DNA from: Rhinopithecus roxellana
Lineage: Eukaryota > Chordata > Mammalia > Primates > Cercopithecidae
Reading direction: 5' to 3'
Assembly: GCF_007565055.1 (NCBI RefSeq)
Contig: NC_044568.1
Span: 36,421,156-36,485,155, forward strand
Length of the DNA stretch: 64,000 nucleotides
Positions 1-12,832 of the stretch are shown piece by piece. The translations under genes were made by a program, and so were the position numbers. Every line of letters begins with the position of its first letter. Positions within the stretch are counted from its first letter, which is position 1. The notes under the pieces were generated by a model that was not told where the DNA came from, did no database searches, and saw nothing but the letters and a program-made list of their open reading frames with translations.

Positions 1-254
1 ATATGTTCCTAAAATAATGAGAATGTCATTATCACTCCTTATTCATTTACGTGGCCACAGAGAAAACTGAAATACCATCTATTATGGAAGTGACTTTTGT
101 AAACTGTGCAGAGAACATTAGCTACTTTTCTTGAGCAGGACATGAGTCTGGCTGTGAATTTCTCTAGTGTCACCATGTCAATAGTGGGGCATGCACATCA
201 GGGGTGTATTGTAATGAGATAGGCACCAGACCAAGCATTTTCTCTGGACTGGGG

Positions 255-430
255 ATTTTATTTGACTTCTGCCTCAGTGTCCTGTAGGCCAATTTCTTAA
301 CACTTCTGAGGTTTTATTCCTTAGTAGTCAAATGGACACTAAATCTATCTTCCCCGCCTCCTCAAAAGAATGTTGTGAGGATCACTTGAAACACCTAACA
401 CCGTATTCTCATTTAAAGTATGATTGTTGC
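255..430 (+). repeat. MIR SINE fragment (degraded)
   Basis: The order of motifs matches the 3' half of the MIR core SINE read on this strand: a cytosine/thymine-rich 'cctcagt' segment, a decayed 'cttaac' block, a run resembling 'tcatctgtaaaatgg', then 'gttgtgaggat'. The copy is strongly diverged, as expected for a Mesozoic SINE. Ends are approximate. Confidence 0.45.
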
Positions 431-899
431 CAGTTACATATCGGATTGTGCATATGTGTGCTTTATCTGTGAATTTTCGTTTTGGTATTCTTCCAATGCG
501 CACAAGCTAATTTTTTGCTGCTCTCAATACAAAATTAGGAATAACTTTTTACAGTTCTTTCATTATGTTTCTAGGCTATGTCTAATTTCCCTCTTTAGAG
601 TTTTCTTCCAGGTTTGTTGCTGCTTTTGTTCTTCCCCAATTATTTGGATGTTGATTGCTTCTAGGGAACATTCCCCCCTTCTTACAGGCACAATTAAGCC
701 TTCCCTGGCACTATGGTCCGTGATATGCCTGTGACCATAAAGCCATAAAGCCACTGCAGATCATCTTTCTTCTTCCTTCAAGGTCAAATGACAGTCTATA
801 CAAACTGACACTGCTTGCACAGTTCTAGTCATACCAAGCTGAAATTTGTCTCACGCCTTCGCTGACATTGTTCCATGTTTTAATTGTTGGAAGCCTATG
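431..899. other. No gene recognised
   Basis: AT-rich sequence. The stop-free stretch at 420-734 on the plus strand is rich in Cys, Phe and Ser, as random T-rich DNA gives. It has no recognisable domain and no promoter context. The region may be the decayed upstream part of the CR1/L2-like fragment that follows, but I cannot show this. Confidence 0.5.
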
Positions 900-970
900 G
901 TTTGCCTTATCCTAAATGATCTTTCTGCAGCATTTGACACAGCTCACTAGCTCCTACTTGTAGAAAACAA
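900..970 (+). repeat. CR1/L2-type LINE ORF2 fragment
   Basis: In one plus-strand frame positions 914-948 translate to N-D-L-S-A-A-F-D-T-A-H, which matches the conserved D-L-S-A-A-F-D-T motif in the reverse transcriptase of CR1/L2/L3 LINEs. A stop follows at once. The surrounding sequence is too decayed to trace. This is a fossil retrotransposon fragment. Confidence 0.5.
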
Positions 971-1200
971 CAGATCTGAAATCTTTGTTGTAAATATTGT
1001 TGTAAACACTGTTCGTTTTAAATATGCAATATGTAATTTGGGATTCCAGGTAGAATTAATCATTAATGATCATTGTTCTTTTTTCTCTTTAAAGCTCAGA
1101 ACATAATAATGTTGAGGAATTTCTGTTATTGTATTTTCATTTTGTTTCATTTTTGCTGTTATATTTCAGTTGGAACACAAACGAGGCTGCGGAGCAACTT

Positions 1201-1489
1201 TTTTTTTTTTTGAGACGGAGTCTTGCTCTGTCGCCAGGCTGGAGTGCACTGGCGCGATCTTGACTCACTGCAACCTCCACCTCCTGGGTTCAAACGATTC
1301 TCCTGCCTCACCCTCCTGAGTAGCTAGCACTACAGGTGCACACCACCACGCCCAGCTAATTTTTGTATTTTTAGTAGTGACAGTGTTTCAGCATGTTGAC
1401 CAGGATATCGCTATCTCTTGACCTCATGATCTGCCCACCTCAGCCTCCCAAAGTGCTGAGATTACAGGCGTGAGTCACCACGCCTGGCA
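1201..1489 (-). mobile_element. Alu (AluS-like), minus strand
   Basis: The T-run at the left is the inverted A-tail. It is followed by the inverted right monomer (gagacggagtcttgctctg), the inverted left monomer and a terminal 'gattacaggcgtgagtcacc' block. Candidate flanking duplication: 'gagcaactt' at 1192-1200 and 'gagcaactc' at 1491-1499. Divergence from Alu consensus is moderate, so it is older than the AluY class. Confidence 0.95.
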
Positions 1490-1499
1490 AGAGCAACTC

Positions 1500-1639
1500 T
1501 TTTTACGTGCAAAATTAGATCAAGAGTCCTAAAACTTATTTTTCATGTTTGACATGAAATATTAAGAGAGAAAGACCTATATAAGTTATGACTGTACAAT
1601 CAACTATGATTTAATATTAAGGAACGTGGAAAAGGGCTG
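1500..1639. other. Unassigned AT-rich spacer
   Basis: Nothing recognised between the Alu and the next MIR. Confidence 0.5.
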
Positions 1640-1870
1640 AGAGGCAGTGTAATGTAGGTCTTAATAAAATATACTTTAGAATCAGATAAAACCCTATTTG
1701 ATTTCCTATTTCTGTACTTTCTAGCTCTGAATCCGTGGGTGAGTTGCATAATCATTTTAATTTTGTTTTCAATCAAATGGAAATAATAATTACTATTATG
1801 GATTAAGGTGAAAATTAAATAGAAAATGCTTATACAACCTTTAAGACAGCTCACTAGTAATAGTAGTGAA
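1640..1870 (+). repeat. MIR SINE, nearly full length
   Basis: The motifs run in MIR order on this strand: a decayed 5' 'aatcagat' segment, 'actttctagctctgaatccgtgggtgagttgc' (MIR core, 'tagctgtgtgaccttgggcaagt'), 'tttcaatcaaatggaaataataat' (core end, 'tcatctgtaaaatggg') and 'ggattaaggtgaaaattaa'. The match is degraded but collinear over about 200 bp. Confidence 0.65.
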
Positions 1871-4084
1871 AATGCTAAAAATAATTAAATTTTTACTTAA
1901 AAAATAATAAAACAGTAGTAAATATTCAAACTCAAACAAGCTCTCACAAGTCAATTATAATGGAAAGATATCAAAGAAGATCTGATCATAATGGGCACTA
2001 TTCCCTTAGACAAACTTTTAAATATTTCAACTTTTTTTAAAGAAATATGTTCTATCAGATATTTTTTTCACTCCCATATCAGCAGTAAATTTCAGATATT
2101 TTTTAATAAACAAAATAGAAACTTGATATTTCATATAAATATACATGTCACTATTCTGGTATTCTCATGATTAAGTATAGGTTTAATCTTTCTTTAAAAA
2201 TCAATTTGCCCTATGTAACATTGACCTATATAATAAAAAGTCAAATAATTGTGTTTTGAGATATCTTATTTCTATCTGGTTCTGCTATATGTAACACAGT
2301 TCAAGGGGCCAGATGATCTGAGTGGCAGCATCAGCAGATTAGATAGGAGGAACAACAGGCTGAGAGACCAGTAAAAAAGTTGTCTTAGAAGATCCTTTAA
2401 TAGGCAGAGAGGTCCATGATACTAATAACAGCCATTGTGATCAATCATGTGGGATACATTTGAAACCCTTGTGAGGTCGACTTAAAATAATTTGGTCACC
2501 TATTTTTTATTTTATCTGGGATTGGAACAAGATGAGCATTTCAGTTTGGGTCATAGGGTGAATGCTGAAATAGAAGAGGATGTATAAGACCTCAGCTAGA
2601 AAAAAAAAAAACTTGATTTAGAACTATTAGATTATGTATGCTCTATATTTGTATATATGTATGTATAATTATTAGATTGTGTATGCTATACATAATCTAC
2701 AAATATATATATACACATATATATGCATTTATGCGCTGTATATTCATGCTTTGTTTTAAGACTTTGCCTTAATTTTGAAACAGATTATTAAGATACAATT
2801 GATCAGCTCTTAATTTTTCCTCTGATTAGACCTTAAATTTCATGAAGTAGGGAGCAGAACTTCTAAATAATATTTTTGTCAAAATATCCCTGCAGTGGAA
2901 GAGAGCAAATTAATGTATTGAAGGAAGAGTTACCTGTCAGAATAAATTAGCTCACAGCAGAAATAAATACTCTAACATATATTTTATCTTGAACTATGAA
3001 AAACTTTCATTCTCCACCATAATATACAATTATATTTATGTAGTGTTAGAATTATTTAAGGCCTCAACTATTATTTGAGTAAAATTAACATATCAGAAAC
3101 AAATGCCATATTTTCAAAATCTTGGCCATAAGACAGAAAAATTTTGAGTAATACTAATTCATAGAATGGGTTAACAATTTGTTGATTTCTTATGTAATTT
3201 CATTTAATGATATACAGGTATTTTGAAAATAATACAAATTAAATTCACTACACATCCACTGATATAACCTAATTCTGATTAAATGATTATTTCTTCATAT
3301 ATCCTTTTAGCCTTTGTCTGACTAATTTCAATGACAGTGTTCTTACAATTTGAAATTTTGAATTTGAAATTTTTTAGTGTAACATTGCATAATAACTTCC
3401 TTTATTTCTTTGTTGCTACCATTATATTGAATTGTGTTCATATGTATTTTTCAATCATTTGCCTTATGTTGGACCTTTAAATTGTCTTTGGTATTTGTCA
3501 TCCATAAGCAAAACTGGGATATAAAATTAATCACAGAATTATAAGGCTAAATGTAGCTGACCCCTTTATGAGTCCGATATGTATTGAAACACAGTGAGCT
3601 CTCTCCAGCAAAGCCCTAAATAGTGACTGCTAAATCATGGTTGAAAAACAACAATATAAAACCTGGAAGAATTGTTGCAATATTCATGATAATGAGAGAT
3701 AGTAGGATTTAGTTTGCCCCAGACATGCAGGAGCCAAGCAGGTTATGTGGGTGTAGAGTTATCCCTACTAAGTAGAGTTATCCCTGCTAAGATAGAGTTA
3801 CTAAGCATGCCAATATAAACAGTATTCTAAAAAATGAATGGCTACTCGTGAGCACCACTCACATGTAGTTTGCAGTGGCTTGGTTAATGTGTGCTTTTCC
3901 TTGTGTATGTGGAATGACATATATTAATAAAACAACTATATCTGAACTATATATCTGGACTATAGCTGTAACTATAGCAAAACAACTATCTTTCTGCTAG
4001 TAATGCATATTACTGAGGCATATTATGCTCGAATCCAGAAGACAATAGAGGGAATTTTTTTAAAAAGCTAGTACGCACTGAGTG
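1871..4084. other. AT-rich unique region with a short TA/TG-rich patch
   Basis: No gene or clear repeat. Positions 2640-2735 are a TATA/TATG-rich patch with an imperfect hairpin at about 2672-2697 ('agattgtgtatgc' against 'tatacataatct'). A small direct duplication of 'tagagttatccct' lies at 3756-3786. Confidence 0.55.
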
Positions 4085-4240
4085 TTACCTCGCTGCCAGT
4101 GAATCTTATATGTATGAACTTATTAGGGAGAAAATTATTATCATTTTTCAATTATAACAATGATGCATTACCCAAGGTTATACAGTGAGTATTATATTAA
4201 GAGAAAGAATTGGAAAACAGGTCCAAGAACAAAATCTATG
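4085..4240 (-). repeat. MIR SINE fragment, minus strand
   Basis: The sequence reads like reverse-complement MIR: 'atgaacttattag', 'attattatcatttttcaattataacaatgatg' (decayed 'ttttacagatgagg') and 'acccaaggttatacagtgag' (decayed 'gcccaaggtcacacagctag'). Confidence 0.6.
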
Positions 4241-5449
4241 ACTTATCAAATGCATCCATAAACAGAATATGATGAGATAAAATTATTAAAATGCACTACT
4301 TATGAGAATACTTGAGCTACCTTAACTGAAGCTTTTAGAGTTTACTAGAATATGTGAAGAGCTAATTAGTGCAAAGTCAAAGAATACCCAGTTAAGAAAG
4401 TAAGCTTGATCCCATTAGTATGTCAACAGGGTTAAACTTGAAGTACCCTCCTGAGAAGCAAGCTTACAATCTCATTAGTGCTTTGGTATATGCATATGTT
4501 TGCTTGTGGGGAGGCTAGAGGCAGATCTGGAAGAGATGGTGCATAATTAGGCTCATATTACCCAAATTACTGTTTCTGGGACACTCTTCTTGATGAGCTT
4601 TTTTTTTTTCGCTCCTGTATTTGTATTTTTTCATCTGGGCATTTAGGCAAACTGAGCCTACTTTGATATTTTGCTCAAACACTGGCATATGAAGTGAATG
4701 TTTTACTTCTTAGAACACAGTGTCCTCGAGAAATACATAAATATGCATTTGGCAGGATGACAAAATAGTATGGACTACTGCCTCCTTCACCTCGCATGGC
4801 AATACCAGTATAGATATTCTTTTGAAGCAAAAAATTTATATATTTATTTCACAACTTGATGCAGAATTTAAGAAATGGATTAAGGATATAGAAAGAAGCT
4901 CACTTTCGATGTGTTCATATGTGTGTATGTGTGTGTATAGTGGAATGTTGCCTAGAGGAAAAGATAGCAGCCTTTATTACAACATGATTCAGAAAGAAAA
5001 CAGCAGCTCTAATTATATTAGGATATTTGGTATTAATACCAGAGCAGTTAAGGAGCTCAGCTAAGGAAGGCACTTACTAACTCCAGATTAAGGAAAGCAT
5101 TTCACATTTTATCTATAGACCCTTTAGTACTCAGAGCATGAATAGAAAATTAACTGAGAATGTGTCTGAGAAAAGTGGCTTTTGAAACATAGTTATGGTG
5201 GCAGCTTTTTTGAAGTTAACAATCTTTCAGAAGAAGGGAAAGCAACTATTAATCGGTTGAAATTTGGGCTGAGCCCTTGCATCAAACTCAGAAGAAGAGA
5301 TTGATACACATTATAACAAGATAGAGAATAACTCCAAGGAAATATAAACAAGGAAAAGAGAGAAGTATATGAAGACTTCACAAATATAATACATTAGCTA
5401 GGAATTTATAAATACATGATTTATGTGGACATAATTTTGAAATTAATTA
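4241..5449. other. No feature recognised
   Basis: AT-rich, unique-looking sequence. The two short reading frames here (4822-5064 plus, 5193-5381 minus) have no family features. Confidence 0.5.
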
Positions 5450-5640
5450 AATAACGTAAAAGAAAACAAAGATACAGAGAGATATACCATGTTCATTAAT
5501 GGTTTAATGTAAAATAAGGTTTTAATTAACTCAAAGCTAACTATAAATTTAATGCAGTTCCAATAAAAAGATCTATTACAACTTTTGAGAAAACTTGTAT
5601 ACATAGATTCTAAATTTTGTGTAGAAGTCAACACATTCAC
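5450..5640 (+). repeat. Old L1 ORF2 fragment
   Basis: The order 'gatataccatgttcat', 'taatttaactc...' and 'aaatttaatgcagttccaataaaaa' matches the L1 ORF2 region that normally reads 'accatgttcatgg ... tcaatgcaatcccaatcaaaat'. It is heavily mutated, as in L1M-age elements, with no intact frame. Confidence 0.5.
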
Positions 5641-7769
5641 ACATAAGTAAGGCAAACTTAAATAAGTAAAAGTATTTGGAGGTATTTGCAATGCTGAGTA
5701 TCTTTCATCTACCCCTCCTGGTTGATGTTCTTCATTTACATCTTTGTATGTCTTTGAATGCTGAACCCTATGGGCCACATCTGCCAGGTTCCCTATCTGT
5801 CTGTGTTCTTCAACTTTGTTCATGGGACAACAGTAGGTACTCTCTTCCAGCTCTTTCTCTACTGAAGATCAAAGATCCTACATTTACAGCTCTAGAAAAA
5901 GAAAAGAACTAAATAAACCCTGCCAATGGTCCTATATTAGGTGTATATAAATGTATTACAGTGTTTGTCTCATCTTGTGATTTTCTGTCTTCTCTGCTAC
6001 AGTGTTCTCCTTAAGGGCACTGTTATCTTTATTAATTAGTATACAAAAACATATCAATCAATTAAAACATCTTTTAGGCTGGCAAGAACATGACCTATTT
6101 ACCCAAATGTAACAAATACTTTATATTCAGAATTATTATGTCACTATAGAAAACATTTGTAGGTTTAAATCTAAATAAAGTTTACTGTTTAAACATGAAG
6201 CTGGCAGTTGGGGGGGGGAAAAAAGCTTTTTTTTCTTACATAATAACCAAACAATAAACTCTAGGAAAGTTCTATTTCAAAAATAAATGAAAACATTACT
6301 ATCTGTAGTTATTGTTTAACAGAGACACAAATCCAGTCCAAAAAATTTTTTTGAAGCCCCAAAGAAAATAATGCAATTGCCCAGAAAGCAATCAGCCATT
6401 TTGAATACTTTGATATTTAATAAAGATAACTTTGTCTCTGCAAGCACAATTTGATAACCAATATTATATTCTAGATAAATGAAAAAGAACACATCAAACA
6501 ATGCACTAGAATTTAATTTGAATATAGAATATACTCTCCCTGCAAAAAATTAAACTACTACAGAAGAAACATTTTATTTGATTTCTTTTCCTTGAATCTC
6601 CTTGACTAGATAAGTAATATAAAATGCAAATGTGAAAAACAAAATATTTAAAAATATTTCTTAAGTGAAAGATTACTGACAAGTTATAAGAATATATAAA
6701 AAAGCATAAAGATTTAAAGATTGATATATTTAAATTTATAAAGTATTATTTAGGATATAAAGTCTGAAAACCCAACAATTCAAAGAACAGTAATATACTT
6801 TGTTTTAATATGATATAGGTATCAAACAGTGATACATTATGTATGTAAATAAAATTATGTGAAATATTATATTTCTAATTTATTCTTTTTAAAAATATAA
6901 ATTATTTGCTTTTCCAGGCACAATCCATTTGCTGATCAAACATCTCAAGAAGTTTGTTTTTAATATTAAGAATTACCTGCAGAGAGTTTTTCAAATGAAG
7001 GAAGCTGACAACAACACATTTAATTTGAAGCCATAAGGAAGGTATAATAGACGTACAAATACCAAATACCGTCTGTTTCAAATTTCAATTAAAATTTTTG
7101 ATAAAATTAGCACTTATAAGCTCTACTTGAGGAACATACTCAATTTATAGAGTATTATATTACATTATATTTGAGGCTTTGTATCTTGATAAATTCCACG
7201 TGTAGGGTCTTTTAAGCATACATGTATTACTGAATAAAAAAACTAAAGCAATATGAGAGCATTAGAATTGCTTTGAGTTGTACGATGTGAGCAGATATGA
7301 CAAAATCCTGTTGCTGTTTACAGAATAAATCAGAAGAGATGGAAGGAGATCACCAAAAAGAAAATGGCGAATATAAGTTAATATCTTGTTCCAATTAACT
7401 CTTTCTTTGCTCTTTTCCTGAACTTTCATGTATTATCATAGTATTATAGGTAAAACTGACCTTCCATATTCTTCCCTATCATCCATGAAATGTTGCACCT
7501 GGCATTCACTACCTACACTAATTTTACACTACTTTATATTGCCAACCTCATTCTTCCTGTTTTCCAAGAAGGCTTGCTTAAATATCGTATTTTCCTGTGC
7601 TTTTCTTTATTTCTTGGCCACTTCATTACTTCTAACGTTGTTTCCTCCATGCTAGACATGTTCTTGGTTAAGATATCAACATGCCCTTATAAACTTTATT
7701 GTAAAAAGACCTCTGAAATAATACTTCCTCCTAAAACCTCTAATCTTCAAAAGGAAGTAACCGATGGAG
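5641..7769. other. AT-rich unique region
   Basis: No gene, RNA or confident repeat. There is a 9-G run near 6211-6219. The reading frames at 5676-5912 and 7428-7813 lack similarity, and the latter ends in microsatellite sequence. Confidence 0.5.
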
Positions 7770-7851
7770 ATATATATATATACACACACACACATATATG
7801 TGTATATATATAGCATATACATATATACATATATACACATATATACACACA
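7770..7851. repeat. TA/CA compound microsatellite
   Basis: Alternating (TA)n, (CA)n and TATACA units over about 80 bp. Confidence 0.95.
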
Positions 7852-9735
7852 TGTTATGAACATGGTGTATCTCTCCATATATTTAAGTTTTCTTTTATGT
7901 CTTTGCAATACCTATCATGAGAATTTTTCTAGGAAGGGACTAATTCTTATGTGGGAACATTATCTGATAAGTCATGTGGGAAGTGAATGTCAGTATGGGG
8001 ACATAGGACTGCAATAACCAAGGCCTGCCAAAATGAAAAAAAAGAAAAAGTAAATTCTTTAGTCTGAATTAGAAAGGCATAAGACATTAGGGGAGGGGAT
8101 GGGAAAAATAGGAGGATTTAGAGGGGGGGATAAACAAGAAGAGAAAAAGCCTGAGGAATTAAATAGGAAGCTAGAGTCCAAGTCGCAGTGTGTATTTGGT
8201 TGTTGTTCCCCTCAAATCTGTATTGTGTTGTCCTAATCATTCCTGCAGTTGCGTCATGTTGTATTTATATTGGCTGAAACAGTGCCTTGCGTAAATGTGT
8301 AGTATATGCCCTGCTTACTCAATATTCTGTAAAGTAGGCTTCTTACCTTATTTTTATTCTATAGTCATCAGGGTTAGAAATTGATAATCAAATAGCCTCC
8401 ATCTAATCCAGACATCTACCAGTGTGTACCTCTTCCGCATAGCAAGGGAAAGATATGCCCCAGTAGGGATGAACTGTAATTGTACACAGCAAATCTGAAG
8501 TGTTGTGTAATGTCATTTCCTCATCATACCGTTACTATGGGAACACTACTGAGACTAAGGTGACCAGCAGACCTCATGTGCAGACATTTCAATATAGCTC
8601 AATATTATTTTCAACAATAGATTGAGGTAATCCATCTTCTGTGAGTGCTTTTGTTATACATTTTTCTAAGAGAAAGAATTTTATTTGGGTGATGTGTTAT
8701 CACTGAATGTGAAGAAGACTCTGTGCCATTTCAATCCAAGACATTGCAGAGAGAAATTAACTACTTCATGTTTTTCATAATCCAATGAGATATGTCTAGG
8801 AGAGAAGAAGTGACTAAATTAATAGGCATGTCAAAAACAAAAACATTTATTCAAAAGAACTCAGAGTCAGTTTCTTCAGAAATAAATCATGAAAAGGGTT
8901 AAACACTTAGAATTTATGGATTCCTCTCTAAGATAAATATTGATACATATGTGACCAGTTTCTATACCAGGACTTTATGAAAAGAATGTATAAATGACTG
9001 CATCCATACTATGGTAGGAGATACATTACAATGTATATTTAGTATAATTCTACACCATAAAAATTGGTTTTTGCTTCACCAGCTAACTGGGTAAATATAA
9101 GATATGGTTCAAAGAAGTCCCTCCATTCTAGTCTGGTCTGTGTTCCTTTTTATTCTGAGTCATCCATGGACCCCTGCTTCTCAGTTTCTCAGTTGTCTGT
9201 GCCATAGTTCCATCTGATCTGTCGCTAGTTCATCGGGTACTCTGTTTTTCAAATTATAATTCTTATTCCTATATTGGTTTTACAAACTGTCTAAATTTTC
9301 ATAGTTTAATTAGTAATATTTTCTGCTGGTTTTTTAAATCAATTGTGATTTGGAAAAACTGATTTTTTTAAGAGGGAAGAATTCTCTGTCCTTAATTAGT
9401 TTTCAATCTGGAAATGGCTTTTCTATCTTTTCGTGAAGGTACTGTCCATTCATCTCTGTACATAATCCCAATGCCCTTCATGCAAATTTGAACTGTTTTC
9501 AGTCTTTTGTATTCTACTACGATTGGGAGCTAATTTTGATCTTCTAACTTTGACAAGAATAGAATATTCTAGCACAGGAGTTGAAAACAGATCTCACCCT
9601 GGGGTGGCAATATGTATAACACTGTAATTACATTCTGTAATGAATCGAAAAGCTCAGAGAATAAAATTTTATCAAGAAAACACACTATAACTTATTGAAC
9701 ATCATAATTGTTCTGAGCCCTCAGCGGATGAATCC
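7852..9735. other. Unique AT-rich region
   Basis: No recognisable gene or repeat. A purine-rich patch with G-runs lies at 8080-8150. Confidence 0.5.
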
Positions 9736-10747
9736 ACATGTGAATGGCATTGAAAAGCTTCTCCACCACAATCAAGTTGGCTTCATTCCTGGGATGCAAG
9801 GCTGGTTCAACCGATGCAAATTAACAAATGTAGTTCATCATATAAACACAACTAAAGACAAAGACCACATGATTAACTCAATAGACACAGAAAAGGCCTT
9901 TGATAAAAGTCAACATCCTTTCATGTTATAAACTCTCAGTAAACTAGGTATTAAAGAAATCTACCTCAAAATAATAAGAAACATTTATGACAAACCCACA
10001 ACCAATGTAATAATGGGCAAAAACTGGAAGCATTCCTCTTGAAAACCAGCATGAGACAAGGATGCCCTGTCTCACCACTCCTGTTCAACATGGTAGTGGA
10101 TGTTCTGTCCAGGGCAACCAGGCAACAGAAAGAAATAAAGAGCATTCATATAGGAAGAGAGAAAGCCAAGTTATCTTTGTTTGCAGATGACATGATCCTA
10201 CTTCTAGAAAACCCCATTGTCTCAGCCTGAAAGCTTCTTAAGCTGATAAGCAACTTCAGCAAAGTCTCAGGATGCAAAATCAATGTGCAGAAATCTCTAG
10301 CATTCCTATACACCAAAAGGCCTGCAGAGTGCCAAATCATGAATAAATTCCCATTCATAATTGCTACAAAGAGAATAAAATACCTAGGAATAGAGCTAAA
10401 AAGGGAAGTGAAGGATCTCTGCAGGGAGAACTACAAACCACTGCTCAAGGAAATCAAAGAGGACATAAATGAAAAAACATTCCATGCTTATGGATAGGAA
10501 GAAGCAATGTTATGAAAATGGCTATACTGCCCAAAGTAATTTATCAGTTCCATGCTATTCTCATTAAACTACCATTGACATTCTGCACAGAATTAGAAAA
10601 AAAAAATATGTTAAAATTCATATGGAACCAAAAAAAGAGTCCATATAGTCAAGACAATCCAAAGCAAAAAGAACAAAGCTGGAAACGTCATGCTACCCAA
10701 CGTCAAACTACACTATAAGGCTACAGTAACCAAACCAGCATGTTACT

Positions 10748-11112
10748 TGTATTATTCTGTTCTCATGCTGCTAATAAAGAGATACCCAAGACTGGGTAAT
10801 TTATAAAGGAAGAGGTTTAATTGACTCTCAGTTTTACATGCCTGGGGAGGCCTCAAAATCATGACTGAAGGGGAATGAGGAGCAAAGTCATGTCTTACAT
10901 AGTGGCAGGCAAGAGAGCTTTTGTAGGGGAACTCCCCTTTATAAAACCATCAGATCTCATGAGACTTATTCACTATCATGAGAACAGCACAATAAAGACT
11001 TGGCCCCATGATTCAGTTATCTCCCACTGGGTCTTTTCCACCACCACAATGGATATTATGAGAGCTACAATTTAAGATGGGATTTGAGTGGGAATGCAGC
11101 CAAACCATATCA
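10748..11112 (-). mobile_element. THE1-type MaLR solo LTR in the L1
   Basis: Starts 'tgtattattctgttctcatg' and ends 'ccaaaccatatca', the reverse complement of THE1 LTR termini. It includes the 'gtttaattgactctcag' (inverted polyadenylation region), 'aaaaccatcagatctcatgag' and 'cactatcatgagaacagc' blocks. Length is close to the usual THE1 LTR (about 360 bp). The L1 target reads near 'gtact', giving degraded 5-bp flanks 'ttact' (10743-10747) and 'gtccc' (11113-11117). Recombination between two LTRs would have left this single copy. Confidence 0.92.
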
Positions 11113-11811
11113 GTCCCGATACAATAACAGACACATAGACCAATGGAACAGAATAGAGAACTCAGAAGTAAGCCTACACATCTACAACCATCTGATATTT
11201 GACAAACCTGACAAAAACAAGCAATATGGAAAGGAATCCTTATTTAATAAATGGTGATGGGAGAATTGGCTAGCCATAGGCAGAAAATTGAAACTGAAGC
11301 TCTTCTTTATACCTTTTCAAAAATTAACTCACAATGGATTAAAGACTTAAGTGTAAAACCCCAAACAATAAAAACCCTAGAAGAAAATCTAGGCAATACC
11401 ATTCAGGACAGGCACGGGCAAAAATTTCATGATGAAAACACCAAAAGCAATTGCAACAAAAGCAAAAATTGACAAATGGAATGTAATTAAAGAGCTTCTG
11501 TGCAGCAAAGGAAACTATCATCAGAGTGAACAACCTACAGAATGGAAGAAAATTTTTGCAATCTATCCATCTGACAAAGGTGTAATATCCAGAGTCTATA
11601 AGGAACTTAAACAAATTTACAAGGAAAAAACAACCCCGTTAAAAAGTGGGCAAAGGACATAAACAGACATTTCTCAAAAGAAGATAACCATGCAGCCAAG
11701 AAACATCTGAAAAAAAAGCTCAACATCTCTGTCATTAGAGAAATGCAAATCAAAACCACAGTAAGATACCACCTCACCCCAGTCAGAATGGCAGTTATTA
11801 AAAGATCAAGA

Positions 11812-12097
11812 TGCCAGGCACGGTGGCTCACACCTGTAATCTCAAAACTTTGGGAGTCTGAGGTGGGCAGATCACCTGAGGTCAGGAGTTCGAGACTAGC
11901 CTGACTAACGTGGTGAAAGCTTGTCTCTACTAAAAATACAAAATTAGCCAGGTGTGGTGGCATAGCCTATAATCCCAGCTACTTGGGAGGCTGAGACAAG
12001 AGAATTGCTTGATCCGGGGAGGCAGAAATTGCAATGAGCTGAAATCGCACCATTGCACTCCAGCTTGGGCAACAAGAGTGAAACTTTGTCTCAAAAC
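11812..12097 (+). mobile_element. Alu (AluS-like), nested in L1
   Basis: Begins 'gccaggcacggtggctcaca', has both monomers with the right-monomer 'aggcagaaattgcaatgagc' block, and ends 'aaactttgtctcaaaa'. The flanks 'aaaagatcaag' (left, about 11800-11810) and 'aaagtcaag' (right, about 12100-12108) are copies of the interrupted L1 sequence, so they are the target duplication. Almost no A-tail is left. Confidence 0.95.
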
Positions 12098-12832
12098 TAA
12101 AGTCAAGAAACAACAAATGTTGGCAAGGTTGCTGAGAAAAAGGAATACTTTTACATTGGTGGTGGCAATGTAAATTATTTCAACTGTTGCAGAAGACAGT
12201 GTGGTGATTCCTCGAAGATCTAGAAGCAGGAACATCATGTGACCCAGCAATCTCATTACTGGGTATATACACAAAGGAATATGAATCATTCTATTATAAA
12301 GATACCTGCACATATTGCATGCATATGTTCATTGCAGCACTATTCACAATAGCTAAGGCATGAAATCAACCCAGATTCCCATCAATGATAGACTAGATGA
12401 AGAAAATGTGGTATATATACATATGTACACACCATGGAATACTATGCAGCTGTAAAAAGGAACAAGTTCATGTCCTTTGCGGGGACATAGATGGAGCTGA
12501 AAGCCATTATCCTCAGCAAACTAATTCAGGAACAAGAAATCACACACTGCATGTTCTCACTTAAAAGTGGGAGCTGAACCATGTGAACCCATAGACACAG
12601 GGAGGGAACAGCACACACTGGGGCCTGTCACGGGTGAGGTTAAGGGGAGGGAGAATGTCAGAAATAATAGTTAGTGGATGCTGGGATTAACACATAGGTG
12701 ATGAATTGATCTGTACAGCAAACCACCATGGCACACATTTACTTATGTAACAAACCTGCATATTCTGCACATGTACCCCATAATTTAAAATAAAAGTTGA
12801 TGAAAAAAACATACGAATGGGTATAAATTATA

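Larger units (their letters stand above)
9748..12808 (+). mobile_element. 5'-truncated L1 (L1PA8-16 age), nested insertions
   Basis: The element starts in the ORF2 reverse transcriptase region, where 'HHNQVGFIPGMQGWF' is visible in translation. It continues through the R-Q-G-C-P-V-S-P-L-L-F block and the F-A-D-D catalytic box (10180-10191), the ORF2 tail and the 3'UTR, and ends in a short A-rich tail. Frameshifts and stops break ORF2 into several pieces, so it is dead. The 3' end ('acaaacctgcatattctgcacatgtacccc') matches older L1PA elements. Candidate target duplication: 'acatgtgaatgg' (9736-9747) and 'acatacgaatgg' (12809-12820), two mismatches. A THE1 LTR and an Alu are inserted inside it. 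Confidence 0.95.

Noticed and set aside
420..734. 104-codon plus-strand open frame
   Set aside because: Composition is that of T-rich random sequence, with no domain, promoter or neighbouring exon.
9695..11662. Series of open frames resembling reverse transcriptase
   Set aside because: They are shards of a dead L1 ORF2 split by frameshifts, stops and a THE1 insertion, not a gene.
11607..12313. Minus-strand frames of 118 and 127 codons
   Set aside because: They run through the antisense of an Alu and of L1; Alu antisense commonly gives such frames.
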